Positions 7,564 to 16,232 are shown, counted from the stretch's first letter. The stretch is DNA of 64,000 bases from Xanthobacter agilis (GCF_021730435.1 NZ_JABWGX010000003.1:183072-247071); one strand, 5' to 3'. The notes: a model not told the origin generated them from the sequence alone. Numbers and translations: made by a program.

Positions 7564-8817
7564 CTATCTGGAGGCCGGTGGCGGCGCCGCGGCGGGCGGC
7601 GGCCAGGAGAAATCGTCCGCCCGGCCGCGGACCGGAGGCGGCAGAACCCCCTCGGCCAATGCACGCGTCGCCGTCTGGGCGGTGGAGACGGCCATCGGCG
7701 CCGGCGTCGGGCTCGCGGCGGCCTTGGGATCGGCCTTCGCCGCCGCGCCGGCAAGGCTCAGCGCCGGCGGGGCGTTGTCCAGCGACGCGCTGGGCTTGGC
7801 CGGATCCTCCAGCAGGCGGTTGAGATCCTTCTGAACGAAAAAGGCGAGCTTGCGCCCCCCGGCGCGGGTGAACCGCACGCCATCGTTGGCGCGCAGTCGC
7901 CGCCTTTGGCCGTCGACCGCGGGGCCGGTGGCGAGATATTTGCCTTCCTCGTCCACGAAACCGTCCCAGACGCTGACAAAGGGCAGGCCGGCGCGGGCGG
8001 CGCGCGCCCGGATGATTTCGTTCAGGCGCTCGTAGTCGGCGGACACGGTGGTGTTGGCCACGGGCGCCAGCCCCACCACGATCACGCGGCCGGCTTTCTC
8101 CCGCAACAGGGCGAGCACCTCGTCGACCCGGCGGCTGTAGGCTTCGACCCAGCGGTCGGTCAGCGGCTCAAGGACGAGGTCGCCCTCCTTGATCGGCTTG
8201 AGGTCCTCGGCGCCCAGGGCCACCACGGTCACGTTCGCGCGGGCGTTGGCGATGGCCCAGGGGGCTTTGGCCATCCAGTCCACGGGATTGGCCAGAAAGC
8301 CGCTGTCGTCCTGCGTGTATTCCACGATGGCGAGGCGCGCGCGGTCGGCCACGGTGGCATCGGCGAGGCCCTGGGCGAGCTGGCCGCCGGTGCGGTCGCC
8401 CAGCACAAGGGTGAATTGGGTGGGCGGCTGGCGCTTGCCTTGGATGGCGGCGTCGGCGCTGGGGTAGAGCGTGCCCTCGGGCTCGGGCGGCGGCTCGCGT
8501 TTCTTCGGCGGGAGGCGCGGCGCCTCCTCGGGCGGAAGCGCTTCCCGCTGCGGCGAACCGAACCCGGGCCACCAGCCGCCGCTGTTGCGATTGGTGCGTG
8601 GTGCCTGGGGCACCGGCGCCGGCGGCCTCAGGAAGAAGAAGAAATCAGGCTGGGCATGAGCTTCCGGTGGCCGAAGGAACACCAGGGCCGCCAGGGCGGT
8701 GAATGCCACGATCACGGCGCGCGCAAGCGGGCTTGCGTGCAGGAGGCCGCGCGGGTCCCGGCGCGCACGCGAGCGGCGCGGGAGGGGCTCGATCCGATCG
8801 GACGGCATTTTCCACAT
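7564..8817 (-). CDS. DUF459 (SGNH-fold) exported protein lacking the catalytic residues
   Basis: A 417-residue protein with an N-terminal membrane or signal segment (about residues 32-55, ending AHA), a long Pro-rich linker (60-115), an SGNH-like domain (about 130-335) and a disordered Ala/Pro tail. DUF459 members normally show GDS, a G-x-N-D block and DG-[IV]-H-F. Here these read GDR (140-142), GAED (202-205) and DGVRF (312-316). The Ser, Asn and His of the hydrolase site are therefore Arg, Glu and Arg. The fold-typical segments VVVGLAPVANTTVSADYERLN and RLRANDGVRFTRAG remain well kept. It may be a non-catalytic periplasmic protein. The ATG at 8817 has no strong ribosome site; an ATG nine bases further in is possible. 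Confidence 0.75.
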   Translation of the reverse strand: MWKMPSDRIEPLPRRSRARRDPRGLLHASPLARAVIVAFTALAALVFLRPPEAHAQPDFFFFLRPPAPVPQAPRTNRNSGGWWPGFGSPQREALPPEEAPRLPPKKREPPPEPEGTLYPSADAAIQGKRQPPTQFTLVLGDRTGGQLAQGLADATVADRARLAIVEYTQDDSGFLANPVDWMAKAPWAIANARANVTVVALGAEDLKPIKEGDLVLEPLTDRWVEAYSRRVDEVLALLREKAGRVIVVGLAPVANTTVSADYERLNEIIRARAARAGLPFVSVWDGFVDEEGKYLATGPAVDGQRRRLRANDGVRFTRAGGRKLAFFVQKDLNRLLEDPAKPSASLDNAPPALSLAGAAAKADPKAAASPTPAPMAVSTAQTATRALAEGVLPPPVRGRADDFSWPPPAAAPPPASR

Positions 8818-8953
8818 GGGTCAGGTGTGGCGCAGCCTGAGGGCGATTTCAAGGAGGTCGGTGTCGGCACGGGACGCAGGCGCGTGAATCGACCGCCCAT
8901 CGGGCCTGAGTGGGGCGCACAGGGCGAGACCGCCCGCAGTCGGACCGGCTGAG

Positions 8954-8984
8954 AAAAAACGAAGCCGCCCGCGATGCGGACGGC
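8954..8984 (-). terminator. Rho-independent terminator of the F0 ATP synthase operon
   Basis: On the minus strand a 9-bp stem (GCCGTCCGC / GCGGGCGGC, ATC loop, one T-G pair) is followed by TTCGTTTTTT. It lies 55 bases after the atpF stop. A second small hairpin (GACCGC/GCGGTC, 9026-9041) sits directly at the stop codon. Confidence 0.85.
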
Positions 8985-9039
8985 TGACGTTGTGACGATG
9001 GACCGGCTGCGGCGCGGTCTTCCGCGACCGCCTTTGCGG

Positions 9040-9531
9040 TCAGTTCAGCTTGGACTTGACCTCGGACAGCCCCTTGGAGATGAGGCGCTCGGCCACCTCA
9101 CCGGTGGTGGCCACCCGGAGCAGGCCCTCGGCGGCACGGCTCGCGGTGTCGGCGGCGACGGCCTTCACGTCGGCGATGGCCTGCTTTTCCGCCTGGGCGA
9201 TCTTTTCCTCGGCCATCTTGGTGCGGCGCGTGACGAAGTCTTCCAGCTTTGTCTTGGCCTCGCTGGCCAGACGCTCGGCTTCCGCCTTGGCGGCGGTGAC
9301 GATCGACTCAGCTTCCGCCTCGGCTTCGCGTTGCTTGCGCTTGAACTCGGCGACCAGCTTCTGGGCCTCTTCCTTCAAGCGGCGCGCTTCCTCGAGCTCG
9401 GCGGCGATGCGCGCGCCGCGCTTGTCGAGGGTCGAGGCGATGGCCTTGTGGGCGCCCGCATAGAGCAGGATCCCCACGAACACCAGGAATGCGATGGCGA
9501 CCCAGAGTTCCGCCAGTTCCATCTCGTGCAT
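9040..9531 (-). CDS. atpF: F0F1 ATP synthase subunit b
   Basis: This 163-residue peripheral-stalk subunit has one N-terminal membrane helix (about residues 5-25, LWVAIAFLVFVGILLYAG), then a long charged coiled coil (RRLKEEAQKLVAEFKRKQREAEAEAE...) that reaches up to F1. It is the last gene of the F0 operon. The start at 9531 (MHEMELAELW) has GAGG eight bases upstream; the frame continues to 9609 without a ribosome site. A gap of about 200 bases separates it from the b' gene and contains a strong stem-loop (9689-9721). Confidence 0.93.
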   Translation of the reverse strand: MHEMELAELWVAIAFLVFVGILLYAGAHKAIASTLDKRGARIAAELEEARRLKEEAQKLVAEFKRKQREAEAEAESIVTAAKAEAERLASEAKTKLEDFVTRRTKMAEEKIAQAEKQAIADVKAVAADTASRAAEGLLRVATTGEVAERLISKGLSEVKSKLN

Positions 9532-9688
9532 GTCACGGTCCTCAAGATCGATCGGAGCCCTCGGGTCGCCCATGCGACGGAGGTGCCGGAAATCCAATAT
9601 GGCGCACATCCGAGGGGCAAAGCGGGTGGCCCGACGCGAGTGTGCTCCTCAATTCATGCTCGAGAGGCCAAAGCGCTTTCGAGCGGCG

Positions 9689-9721
9689 CGCCCGCGCGTC
9701 CAAGGAGGGACGCCACGGGCG
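9689..9721 (-). other. Stem-loop between the b' and b genes
   Basis: On the minus strand CGCCCG and GCGTCC pair with GGACGC and CGGGCG around a CTCCTT loop, giving a long G/C stem just after the b' stop. No T run follows, so it is more likely an mRNA-stability or processing element than a terminator. Confidence 0.5.
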
Positions 9722-9730
9722 GCTTGGTGA

Positions 9731-10453
9731 TCAGGCCGGCTCGTTCGCGGCCAGCGCCACGTCGACCGCCTTTTCGATGTCGGCCTTCGGCGCAGTGGTG
9801 CCGATGAGGGTCGAGACGATCGTGGCGGTGGTGTCCACCGCGATGCCCCGCACATGGCTCATGGCGTCGGTCTTGGTGGCGGCGATGCGCTGTTCGGCCG
9901 CGGCCAGCTTGCCATTGAGGTCGGCTTCGAGCGCCTTGCGATTGGCCTCCGAGTCCGCCGAGAGGCGGTCGCGGGTCTCTCCGGCGATGGCGTTCGCCTT
10001 GGCGCGGGCCTCGGTCAGGGCCTTTTCATAGGCGACCTGGGCGGCCTGGCTTTCGGCCTTGTGCTTGTTGGCCTCCTCGAGATCATCAGCGATGCGATCG
10101 TGACGCTCTTCCAGAATGCGGCCGATGCGCGGCAGGGTCACCCGGCTCATCAGCAGATAGAGCAGACCGAAGGTGATGGCCAGCCACAGAAGCTGGGAGG
10201 GAAAGGTGGTGGCGTCGAACGGGGGAAAGTGCACAGCGTGTGCGTCCACCGTGTTTCCTTCGGCGGCGCCGTGATCTTGGGCGTTGGCCTGTCCACCGCT
10301 GGCGGCATGGCCGGACGCGGCAGGCGCGGCGGCTTCGGCCACCCGAACGACCGTGTCGGCATAAGCGGCCTGCGGTGCCAGGACGAGAGGCGCGCCCAGA
10401 AGGCCGGCACCGGTCATCACCACCGCGACAGTCAATTTCCACGTCTTCATCAT
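9731..10453 (-). CDS. atpX: F0F1 ATP synthase subunit b' with signal-peptide-like N-terminal extension
   Basis: The C-terminal 170 residues are a normal b' subunit: FPSQLLWLAITFGLLYLLMSRV as the membrane helix, LPRIGRILEERHDRIADDL, then a charged coiled coil. The frame starts much earlier, at MMKTWKLTVAVVMTGAGLLG..., a convincing cleavable signal peptide (cleavage near AYA-DT), followed by an Ala/Gly/His-rich linker of about 50 residues. Total length is 240, against roughly 160-200 usually. A GTG at 10249 with AAGGA six bases upstream would give an ordinary-length b' of 172 residues, so two starts are possible. The longer form is listed because its signal peptide is unlikely to arise by chance and AGG-rich sequence precedes it. 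Confidence 0.85.
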   Translation of the reverse strand: MMKTWKLTVAVVMTGAGLLGAPLVLAPQAAYADTVVRVAEAAAPAASGHAASGGQANAQDHGAAEGNTVDAHAVHFPPFDATTFPSQLLWLAITFGLLYLLMSRVTLPRIGRILEERHDRIADDLEEANKHKAESQAAQVAYEKALTEARAKANAIAGETRDRLSADSEANRKALEADLNGKLAAAEQRIAATKTDAMSHVRGIAVDTTATIVSTLIGTTAPKADIEKAVDVALAANEPA

Positions 10454-10482
10454 GGCTCGCCTGCCTGACTTGAACTTGAGCC

Positions 10483-10510
10483 AAAAGCCCCGCGCGAGAT
10501 CGCGCGAGGC
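10483..10510 (-). terminator. Terminator-like hairpin after atpE (probable attenuator)
   Basis: On the minus strand GCCTCGCGCGA and TCGCGCGGGGC form up to 11 pairs around a two-base centre, followed directly by TTTT. It starts 20 bases after the atpE stop and lies 30 bases before the b' start. Partial termination here would leave atpE mRNA in excess of downstream genes, as the c-ring stoichiometry requires. Confidence 0.65.
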
Positions 10511-10529
10511 TCCTTTAAGCCGGTCTCGA

Positions 10530-10757
10530 TCAGGCCACGAAGAGCAGAACGAGGGCGACGACCAGCGAGAAAATGCCGAGACCTTCGGCAAGGGCCGCGC
10601 CGATGAACGCGCGGGCGAACTGGCCATCAGCCGCCGACGGGTTGCGCAGCGCACCCGAGAGGAAGTTGCCGAAGATGTTACCGACGCCGACGCCGGCGAG
10701 ACCCATGCCGAGGCAGGCGAGGCCGGCACCGACGAATTTTCCAGCTTCCGCTTCCAT
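10530..10757 (-). CDS. atpE: F0F1 ATP synthase subunit c
   Basis: This 75-residue proteolipid is two membrane helices joined by a polar loop ([14 protein letters not shown]). The proton-carrying Glu lies in the second helix, [17 protein letters not shown]. Helix 1 carries the glycine pattern [21 protein letters not shown] typical of c-rings. The ATG at 10757 has AAGGAG upstream. It sits between atpB and the b' gene in the standard alphaproteobacterial F0 order. Confidence 0.96.
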   Translation of the reverse strand: MEAEAGKFVGAGLACLGMGLAGVGVGNIFGNFLSGALRNPSAADGQFARAFIGAALAEGLGIFSLVVALVLLFVA

Positions 10758-10832
10758 TGGACTGCTCCTTGAGAACCTGTTGGATTGACGAAACGGGTGG
10801 GGAACTTGCTCGCGAACGCGCGATCCAGCCGG

Positions 10833-11585
10833 TCAGTGACCGGGGTGGATGGCGTCGTTGAGGTAGATGGAGGTGAGCACCGCGAACACGTAGGCCTGCA
10901 GCACAGCCACCAGCAGCTCGAGCGCGGTGAGCGCCACGATCATGAAGAAGGGCAGCGTGGCGCCGAACCAGCCCACGACACCCGCCGAAGCAAGGCCCAC
11001 CACGAAGAAGGCGAAGACCTTGAGCGCGATGTGGCCCGCCAGCATGTTCGCGAACAGACGAAGCGAGAGGCTGATGGGCCGCGACAGGAAGGACACCACC
11101 TCGATCACCACCAGGAACGGCAGCAGGAAGCCGGGCACGCCCGACGGCACGAACAGGTGCAGGAAGTGGGTGCCGTGCTTGAAGAAGCCGTAGACGATGA
11201 CGGTGCCGATCACCAGCAGCGCCAGAGCGGCGGTGACGACGAGGTGGGCGGTGACGGTGAAGGTGTAGGGAATGAGCCCCACCACGTTCGCCACCAGAAC
11301 GAAGGTGAAGAGCGTGAACACGAAGGGGAAGAAGACCATCCCCTGGCTGCCAGCCGAATCACGCACCATCTTGGCGATGAATTCGTAGCTCATCTCCGCC
11401 ACCGACTGCGCCCGGCCCGGCACCAGGGTGCGCCCGCGGGTGGCATAGGTGAGGAAGAGGAAGACGATGGCCACGATGCCGAACATGAAAACGGCGGCAT
11501 TGGTGAACGAGAATTGCACGCCGCTGACGTTCAGCAGGTCCACAAAGCGCTTGATCTCGAACTGATGGATCGGATCGACGGTCAT
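10833..11585 (-). CDS. atpB: F0F1 ATP synthase subunit a
   Basis: This 250-residue membrane stator subunit forms the proton half-channels. Key segments are [25 protein letters not shown], the essential-Arg helix [14 protein letters not shown], and the last helix [20 protein letters not shown] with conserved Glu, Gln and Tyr. The start at 11585 ([11 protein letters not shown]) matches the family; the frame continues to 11615 only through arginine-rich leader. A structured spacer of about 280 bases separates it from atpI. Confidence 0.95.
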   Translation of the reverse strand: MTVDPIHQFEIKRFVDLLNVSGVQFSFTNAAVFMFGIVAIVFLFLTYATRGRTLVPGRAQSVAEMSYEFIAKMVRDSAGSQGMVFFPFVFTLFTFVLVANVVGLIPYTFTVTAHLVVTAALALLVIGTVIVYGFFKHGTHFLHLFVPSGVPGFLLPFLVVIEVVSFLSRPISLSLRLFANMLAGHIALKVFAFFVVGLASAGVVGWFGATLPFFMIVALTALELLVAVLQAYVFAVLTSIYLNDAIHPGH

Positions 11586-11606
11586 CCGAACGCGCCCCCT
11601 GCCATG

Positions 11607-11817
11607 GCGGCGCATGCGCCGCGTGAAATGCCATGCGGCGCATGCGCCGCGTTTCCTGTCTGCGACGCAGAGCGCCGCAATCTCAAGTTCTGCGGTGCAA
11701 GACCGCGTGACAAATACCGCGACGGCTCCGCCGCCGATAAGACCGGGCGGCCGACGCCGCTTGAAAAACCGCGCGGCGAATGCCGCTTGAAAACCACCGC
11801 GGCAAGGCGCGGTCTTG
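11607..11817 (-). repeat. Palindrome-rich atpI-atpB intercistronic region
   Basis: Two identical 16-bp perfect palindromes (GCGGCGCATGCGCCGC) lie at 11607-11622 and 11635-11650. Perfect 10-bp inverted arms CAAGACCGCG and CGCGGTCTTG bracket the rest (11698-11707 and 11808-11817). Within them GCCGCTTGAAAA occurs twice (from about 11757 and 11782), each followed shortly by a CGCGG motif. No gene is visible. The transcript between atpI and atpB should be highly structured. Confidence 0.65.
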
Positions 11818-11862
11818 TGTTCCTCTTACCAGACCTCGCCGCGCGGCCGCCAAGGCGGCGCG

Positions 11863-12252
11863 TCAGGACTTGGGCCGGTTGCGGGAGGGGCCTTCGCCCG
11901 CCGCCCGCATCATGTTGATCACCCCGGCGGCAAAGCCGATCAGGGTGAAGACGATCAGGCCCCAGGGCGAGATCGCCAGAAACCTGTCGATCCCATAGCC
12001 GATGGCCGCGCCCACCAACACGCCCGACACGAACTCCGCCCCGAGCCGGAACGCCAGGGCGACGCCCGACCGGGAGGACGTGTCCGTCGCGCCCGTGGCC
12101 TCGGGAACCGGCGCTTTCGCACGGACGTCGCTCAACGAACTGTTGAGCCGCTCAAGCCGCGCGTTGAGCTCGGTGTCGTCGGATCCGGGCTTGCGCCCCT
12201 GATCCGCGGCCCGGTTGCGCTCTCCAGATGGAGAATGTTCAGGCTCGGACAT
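11863..12252 (-). CDS. atpI: ATP synthase assembly protein AtpI
   Basis: A 129-residue protein with a charged, disordered N-terminal half and two membrane helices (about 65-85 and 93-113). It carries the AtpI/AtpZ signature GAEFVSGVLVGAAIGYGIDR. AtpI assists c-ring assembly and is usually the first gene of alphaproteobacterial F0 operons. It is the first gene after the promoter at 12310-12338. Confidence 0.88.
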   Translation of the reverse strand: MSEPEHSPSGERNRAADQGRKPGSDDTELNARLERLNSSLSDVRAKAPVPEATGATDTSSRSGVALAFRLGAEFVSGVLVGAAIGYGIDRFLAISPWGLIVFTLIGFAAGVINMMRAAGEGPSRNRPKS

Positions 12253-12558
12253 GGCACAAACCCCGGCTCCCAGGCGGAGCGAATGCTTAGCCCCTTGAAG
12301 CCGGGGCGCACCATAGTTGTGTCAAAATTGCGTGTCAAGGCGGTGGAGAAGTTACTTAAATATATGAAAACGTGTGATAAAAATGTGGCTGCGACAACGT
12401 GGAAGGTGGCTTTTCGCGCCCCTGCGACGTCACGGCAACAGGGCGGGCTTCCGTGGCCGTCGGCTTCGGGGCCGTCGGCGCGCTCGGGGGATGGTGCAGG
12501 GGTGTGGGGCGGGCCGCGGCCAAGGGGGGTGGAACGGCCCGCGTGGGGCGCCGGTGCG
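12253..12558. other. Intergenic region carrying the F0 operon promoter
   Basis: About 300 bases between the acyl-CoA ligase stop and atpI. The half next to atpI holds the sigma-70-type promoter listed separately and an AT-rich tract (about 12340-12400) upstream of the -35, which could act as an UP element. The rest is G/C-rich without a credible frame. Confidence 0.55.
12310..12338 (-). promoter_or_regulatory. Sigma-70-type promoter of the F0 ATP synthase operon
   Basis: On the minus strand a consensus -35 (TTGACA, 12338-12333) is followed after exactly 17 bases by a -10 hexamer TATGGT (12315-12310). The predicted transcription start is near 12303, about 50 bases upstream of atpI. A second TTGACA-like motif lies within the spacer. 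Confidence 0.8.
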
Positions 12559-14115
12559 TCAGGCGTGGGGCGGCGCGAAACGTCGCGCGGTGGCCTTGCG
12601 GCTTACCTTGCCGTTGGGCGTGCGCTCCAGCTGCGCGACCAGCACCACCTTGCGCGGGCATTTGTAGGTGGCGAGATGGGCGCCGCAATAGGCGAGGACC
12701 GCCTGTTCGCCGGGCGCGGCGCCGGGCTGTGGCACCACGAAGGCGGTGATGATGCTGACATCCTCCCGCACCCGCGTTTCCGCCACCGCCGCCTCGGCCA
12801 CGCCTGGGCAGTGGGCGAGCACCTTCTCCACCTCCATGGGGGAGACCCGATAGCCGAGGGCGTTCATGAGGTCGTCGTTGCGGCCGTGGAACCACAGCCA
12901 GCCGTCGGCGTCGAATGCGGCGAGGTCGCCGCCCACGAACCACTCGCCCCGGAACACGGCGGCCTCTTCCTCGGGCCGGTTCCAATAGCCGAGCATCAGG
13001 CCGGGGTCGGAGCGGTGCACGGCGAGCAGGCCGATCTCTCCCGCCGGCAGCGGATCGATGCCGCCGTCGATGGGCAGCACCGCGACCCGTCGCCCGGTCT
13101 GCGGGCGGCCGGGTGATCCAGGGCGGATGGGTTCCCCCGGCCGGCTGGAAATGAAGGTGGAGATCTCGCTCATGCCGAGGGATTCGTAGATCCAGGTGCC
13201 GGCGGCGGCGTGCCAGTCGGCGAGCAGTTGCGGGGCCAGGGCCTCGCCGGCCGCCACCCCGTGGCGCAGGCTGGTGAGGTCGAACGCGGCGATGTCGCAG
13301 TTTTTCAGGATCTGCCGGAACACGGTGGGCACGGCGGCGAAGATGGTGGCCCGCCACCCTTCGATCAGGCGGGGCCACACCGCCGGATCGCGCGGCCCGT
13401 TGTAGATGATCGAGGTGGCGCCGCAGGCCCAGGGATCGAGCAGCCCGACGCCCAGCGTATAGGTCCAGTTCACCGCGCCGGCGTGCAGCAGCACGTCGCC
13501 TTCGCCGAGACCAAGCCAGTCCCTGTGCATGGGCCGGCGCCCCAGGATGGCGCGTTGGGCATGCACCACGCCCTTCGGGCGGCTGGTGGTGCCCGAGGTA
13601 TGCACCAGATAGGCGGGGTCGTCCGGCGCGGTCGGGGCGTATGCGGCAAGCGGCGGATGGGTGGCGAGGCGCGCCATTTCGTCCGGATCGAGCACGACGC
13701 AATGGGGGAAGGCCGCGCGCTCGGTGAGATAGTCGCGGCCCAGGACCACGGCCGAAGCCTCCGAATCGAGGGAAAGGGCGACCACCTCCTCCGTGGTCAA
13801 TTGGGCGGAGGTGGGCTGCGCCACATGGCCGGCGGCGATGACGGCGAGATAGGCCAGGACGAAACTGGAATCGTTGCCGGCGCGGATGAGGATTCGGGCC
13901 TGGGACGGCAGGCCGAGGGTCTTCAGCCCGGCCGCCAGGCGACGCACCGCCGTGTCGAGGGCGCCGTAGGTCCATATCTCGGTGGCGCCGCCCTCACCGA
14001 TCAGCACCAGGGCGCGCCGGTCGGGGAACTGGCGCGCCTGCCGGGCAAGGCAGTGTTCCGCGAGGTTGAAATGCGCGTGTTCGGGCTGCCCCTCCACGCC
14101 GGGCGCGTCGGTCAT
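12559..14115 (-). CDS. Acyl-CoA synthetase (AMP-dependent ligase)
   Basis: A 518-residue ANL-superfamily enzyme that activates a carboxylic acid to its CoA thioester through an acyl-adenylate. It shows the P-loop-like motif YLVHTSGTTSRPKGV, the A5 region YESLGMSEIST, the A7 block FVGGDLAAFDADGWLWFHGRNDDLMNALGYRVSP and the catalytic-Lys motif TPNGKVSR near the C-terminus. The layout resembles benzoate-CoA ligase and medium-chain acyl-CoA synthetase types. It follows dctM by 63 bases in the same direction and probably belongs to the same transcript as the TRAP transporter. A role in activating the imported acid is plausible but unproven. GAGGA precedes the ATG. Confidence 0.85.
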   Translation of the reverse strand: MTDAPGVEGQPEHAHFNLAEHCLARQARQFPDRRALVLIGEGGATEIWTYGALDTAVRRLAAGLKTLGLPSQARILIRAGNDSSFVLAYLAVIAAGHVAQPTSAQLTTEEVVALSLDSEASAVVLGRDYLTERAAFPHCVVLDPDEMARLATHPPLAAYAPTAPDDPAYLVHTSGTTSRPKGVVHAQRAILGRRPMHRDWLGLGEGDVLLHAGAVNWTYTLGVGLLDPWACGATSIIYNGPRDPAVWPRLIEGWRATIFAAVPTVFRQILKNCDIAAFDLTSLRHGVAAGEALAPQLLADWHAAAGTWIYESLGMSEISTFISSRPGEPIRPGSPGRPQTGRRVAVLPIDGGIDPLPAGEIGLLAVHRSDPGLMLGYWNRPEEEAAVFRGEWFVGGDLAAFDADGWLWFHGRNDDLMNALGYRVSPMEVEKVLAHCPGVAEAAVAETRVREDVSIITAFVVPQPGAAPGEQAVLAYCGAHLATYKCPRKVVLVAQLERTPNGKVSRKATARRFAPPHA

Positions 14116-14178
14116 GTCGTCATCCTCGAAATGGAACGGCCGCCGCGGGTGCGCGGCGGCCGAGAAAGTCCCGGCCCC

Positions 14179-15501
14179 TCACATGCCGAGCAGGCGCGGC
14201 ACGAACATGGTCACCGCCGGGACATAGGTGATGAGGGCGAGGAAGGCGAGCATCGCCAGCAGCCAGGGCATCACCGCCACCGTCAGCTCGCTGATGCCGA
14301 GCCGGGTGATGCCGGAGGCCACATAGAGGTTGAGGCCCACCGGCGGATGGCACATGCCCACTTCCATGTTCACCACGATCATGATGCCGAAGTGGATGGG
14401 ATTGATGCCGAGCCGCACCGCCACCGGGGTCAGGATCGGCGCCATGATGAGCACGATGGAGGTGGCTTCCATCACGTTGCCGGCCAGCAGCAGCAGGATG
14501 TTCACCATCAGCAGGAAGCCGATGGCGCCGAGGCCGAGGCCCACCATCCATTCGGTCATCGCCTGCGGGATGTTCTCATTGGTCATCAGGAAGGAGAACA
14601 GGGCGGCGTTGGCGATGATGTAGAGCAGCATCGCCGACATGTTGGCGCTGGAGAGCAGCACCTTCGGCACGTCGGCAAGGCGCATGTCCTTGTAGACGAA
14701 CACCGCGATGATGAAGGCGTAGACCGCGCTCACCGCCGCCGCCTCGGTCGGCGTGAAGGCGCCGGTGTAGATGCCGCCGATGACGATGACGATGAGCGCC
14801 AACCCCCATGCACACTCGCGGAATGCGGTCCAGCGCGCGCGAAGGCTCACCTTCGGCAGGCGGGGGTAGTCGTGTTTCCACGCGCGATACCAGGTGGTGG
14901 CGCCCAGCAGCAGCGCCAGCAGCAGGCCTGGGACGATGCCGGCGATGAACAGGTCGCCGATGGAGGCGGAGGTGACACGCTCGCCGTTCGGGCCGGTCAT
15001 CTGCAGCCCGGTGGTGGCGACCGCATACATCACCATCACGATGGAGGGCGGAATGAGGATGCCCAGCGCGCCCGAGGTGGTGACGACACCGGCGCCGAAG
15101 CGTTGCGGAAAGCCCTGCTTCTGCATCGCCGGCAGCAAAATGGAGCCGATCGCCACCACCGTCGCCGGCGAGGAGCCGGACACCGCCGCGAACAGGGCGC
15201 AGGCGACGACACCCGCGAGCCCCAGGCCCCCGTGCCAGTGGCCGACGAGGCTGGTGGCGAAATTGATGAGCCGCCGCGCCACGCCGCCATGGGTGAGGAA
15301 GTTGCCGGCGAGGATGAAGAACGGGATCGCCATGATCTCGAACTTCTCGATGCCGGTGAACAGCTTCTGAGCGACGATGTCGACCGGGATCGTCGTCAGC
15401 GTGTAGACGAAGGTGAGCACCGTCATGCCGAGCGCGATGGAGATCGGCATGCCGGTGAGCATGAGGGCCAGGAACAGGCCGAAGATGATGGCGGCGCTCA
15501 T
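14179..15501 (-). CDS. dctM: TRAP transporter large membrane subunit DctM
   Basis: A 440-residue polytopic protein with about 12 membrane segments, the permease of a tripartite ATP-independent periplasmic transporter that takes up organic acids with sodium. Family segments include IPFFILAGNFLTHGGVA, AAVSGSSPATVVAIGSILLPAM, GILIPPSIVMVMYA and the C-terminal MAPILTPVAVRLGINPIHFGI. Its ATG overlaps the dctQ stop (ATGA), so the two are translationally coupled. Confidence 0.93.
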   Translation of the reverse strand: MSAAIIFGLFLALMLTGMPISIALGMTVLTFVYTLTTIPVDIVAQKLFTGIEKFEIMAIPFFILAGNFLTHGGVARRLINFATSLVGHWHGGLGLAGVVACALFAAVSGSSPATVVAIGSILLPAMQKQGFPQRFGAGVVTTSGALGILIPPSIVMVMYAVATTGLQMTGPNGERVTSASIGDLFIAGIVPGLLLALLLGATTWYRAWKHDYPRLPKVSLRARWTAFRECAWGLALIVIVIGGIYTGAFTPTEAAAVSAVYAFIIAVFVYKDMRLADVPKVLLSSANMSAMLLYIIANAALFSFLMTNENIPQAMTEWMVGLGLGAIGFLLMVNILLLLAGNVMEATSIVLIMAPILTPVAVRLGINPIHFGIMIVVNMEVGMCHPPVGLNLYVASGITRLGISELTVAVMPWLLAMLAFLALITYVPAVTMFVPRLLGM

Positions 15502-16187
15502 CGGCGGGCATCCTGCGGGAAGAGGTCGGATTTGTCGGCGCCGGGCAGGTCTTCAAGGCCGTCCACATGCCCGTGGTCATGGACCGGCAGCGTGCCGGTG
15601 CGCAGGAACGACCACGCCACCTGCAGGAAGCGGAAGCACATGAGATAGGAGCCGAGGGGAATGGCGAGGTAGATGATCCAGGACGGCAGCTCCATCTCCG
15701 GCGTCGTGTCGCCGAAGCCATAGCGGGCGATCACGAATTTGAGGCCGAACGAGCCCACCACCGCCGTGAACAGCGCGCCGCACAGCAGCCCGAACAGAAT
15801 GAGGACGTAGCGCCGGGACGGGGACAGGGCGTTCACCAGCACGTCGACGCCCACATGGATGCCGGTGCGCACGCCATAGGCGGCGCCGATCTTCGCCATC
15901 CAGACGAACATGATGATGCACGCTTCCTGCGCCCAGCCCAGGTTGATGCCGCGCACATAGGGAAACAGCAGCGGCACGCCCGCCGCATAGCGCTGGGCCA
16001 CGGCCACGAAGATGAGCAGCGTCGCCGCCGCCATCAGCACCGAGATCAGCGTTTCTTCCAGATAGTCGAGGGCGTGTCGCAGGGCCTTGCCGAGCCCCTC
16101 GCGGCGCACGCGATAGCCGAGGTAGGCCGCGAACGTGGCGGCGACGACGGCGAGCATCACATAGAGTTTGTGGAACGGGTCTTCCAT
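15498..16187 (-). CDS. dctQ: TRAP transporter small membrane subunit DctQ
   Basis: A 229-residue protein with four core membrane helices. The DctQ motifs are EETLISVLMAAATLLIFVAVAQRY, WAQEACIIMFVWMAKIGAAYGVRTGIHVGVD and the final helix ending in the cytoplasm. The N-terminal extra helix and long acidic C-terminal tail (about 35 residues, HDHGHVDGLEDLPGADK) make it larger than the common 160-180 residues. The ATG at 16187 has GGGAGG upstream. Confidence 0.88.
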   Translation of the reverse strand: MEDPFHKLYVMLAVVAATFAAYLGYRVRREGLGKALRHALDYLEETLISVLMAAATLLIFVAVAQRYAAGVPLLFPYVRGINLGWAQEACIIMFVWMAKIGAAYGVRTGIHVGVDVLVNALSPSRRYVLILFGLLCGALFTAVVGSFGLKFVIARYGFGDTTPEMELPSWIIYLAIPLGSYLMCFRFLQVAWSFLRTGTLPVHDHGHVDGLEDLPGADKSDLFPQDARR

Positions 16188-16232
16188 GGGGCCTCCCAAT
16201 CCCGATGCCGGCCATCATCCGGCCGCGGGGCG

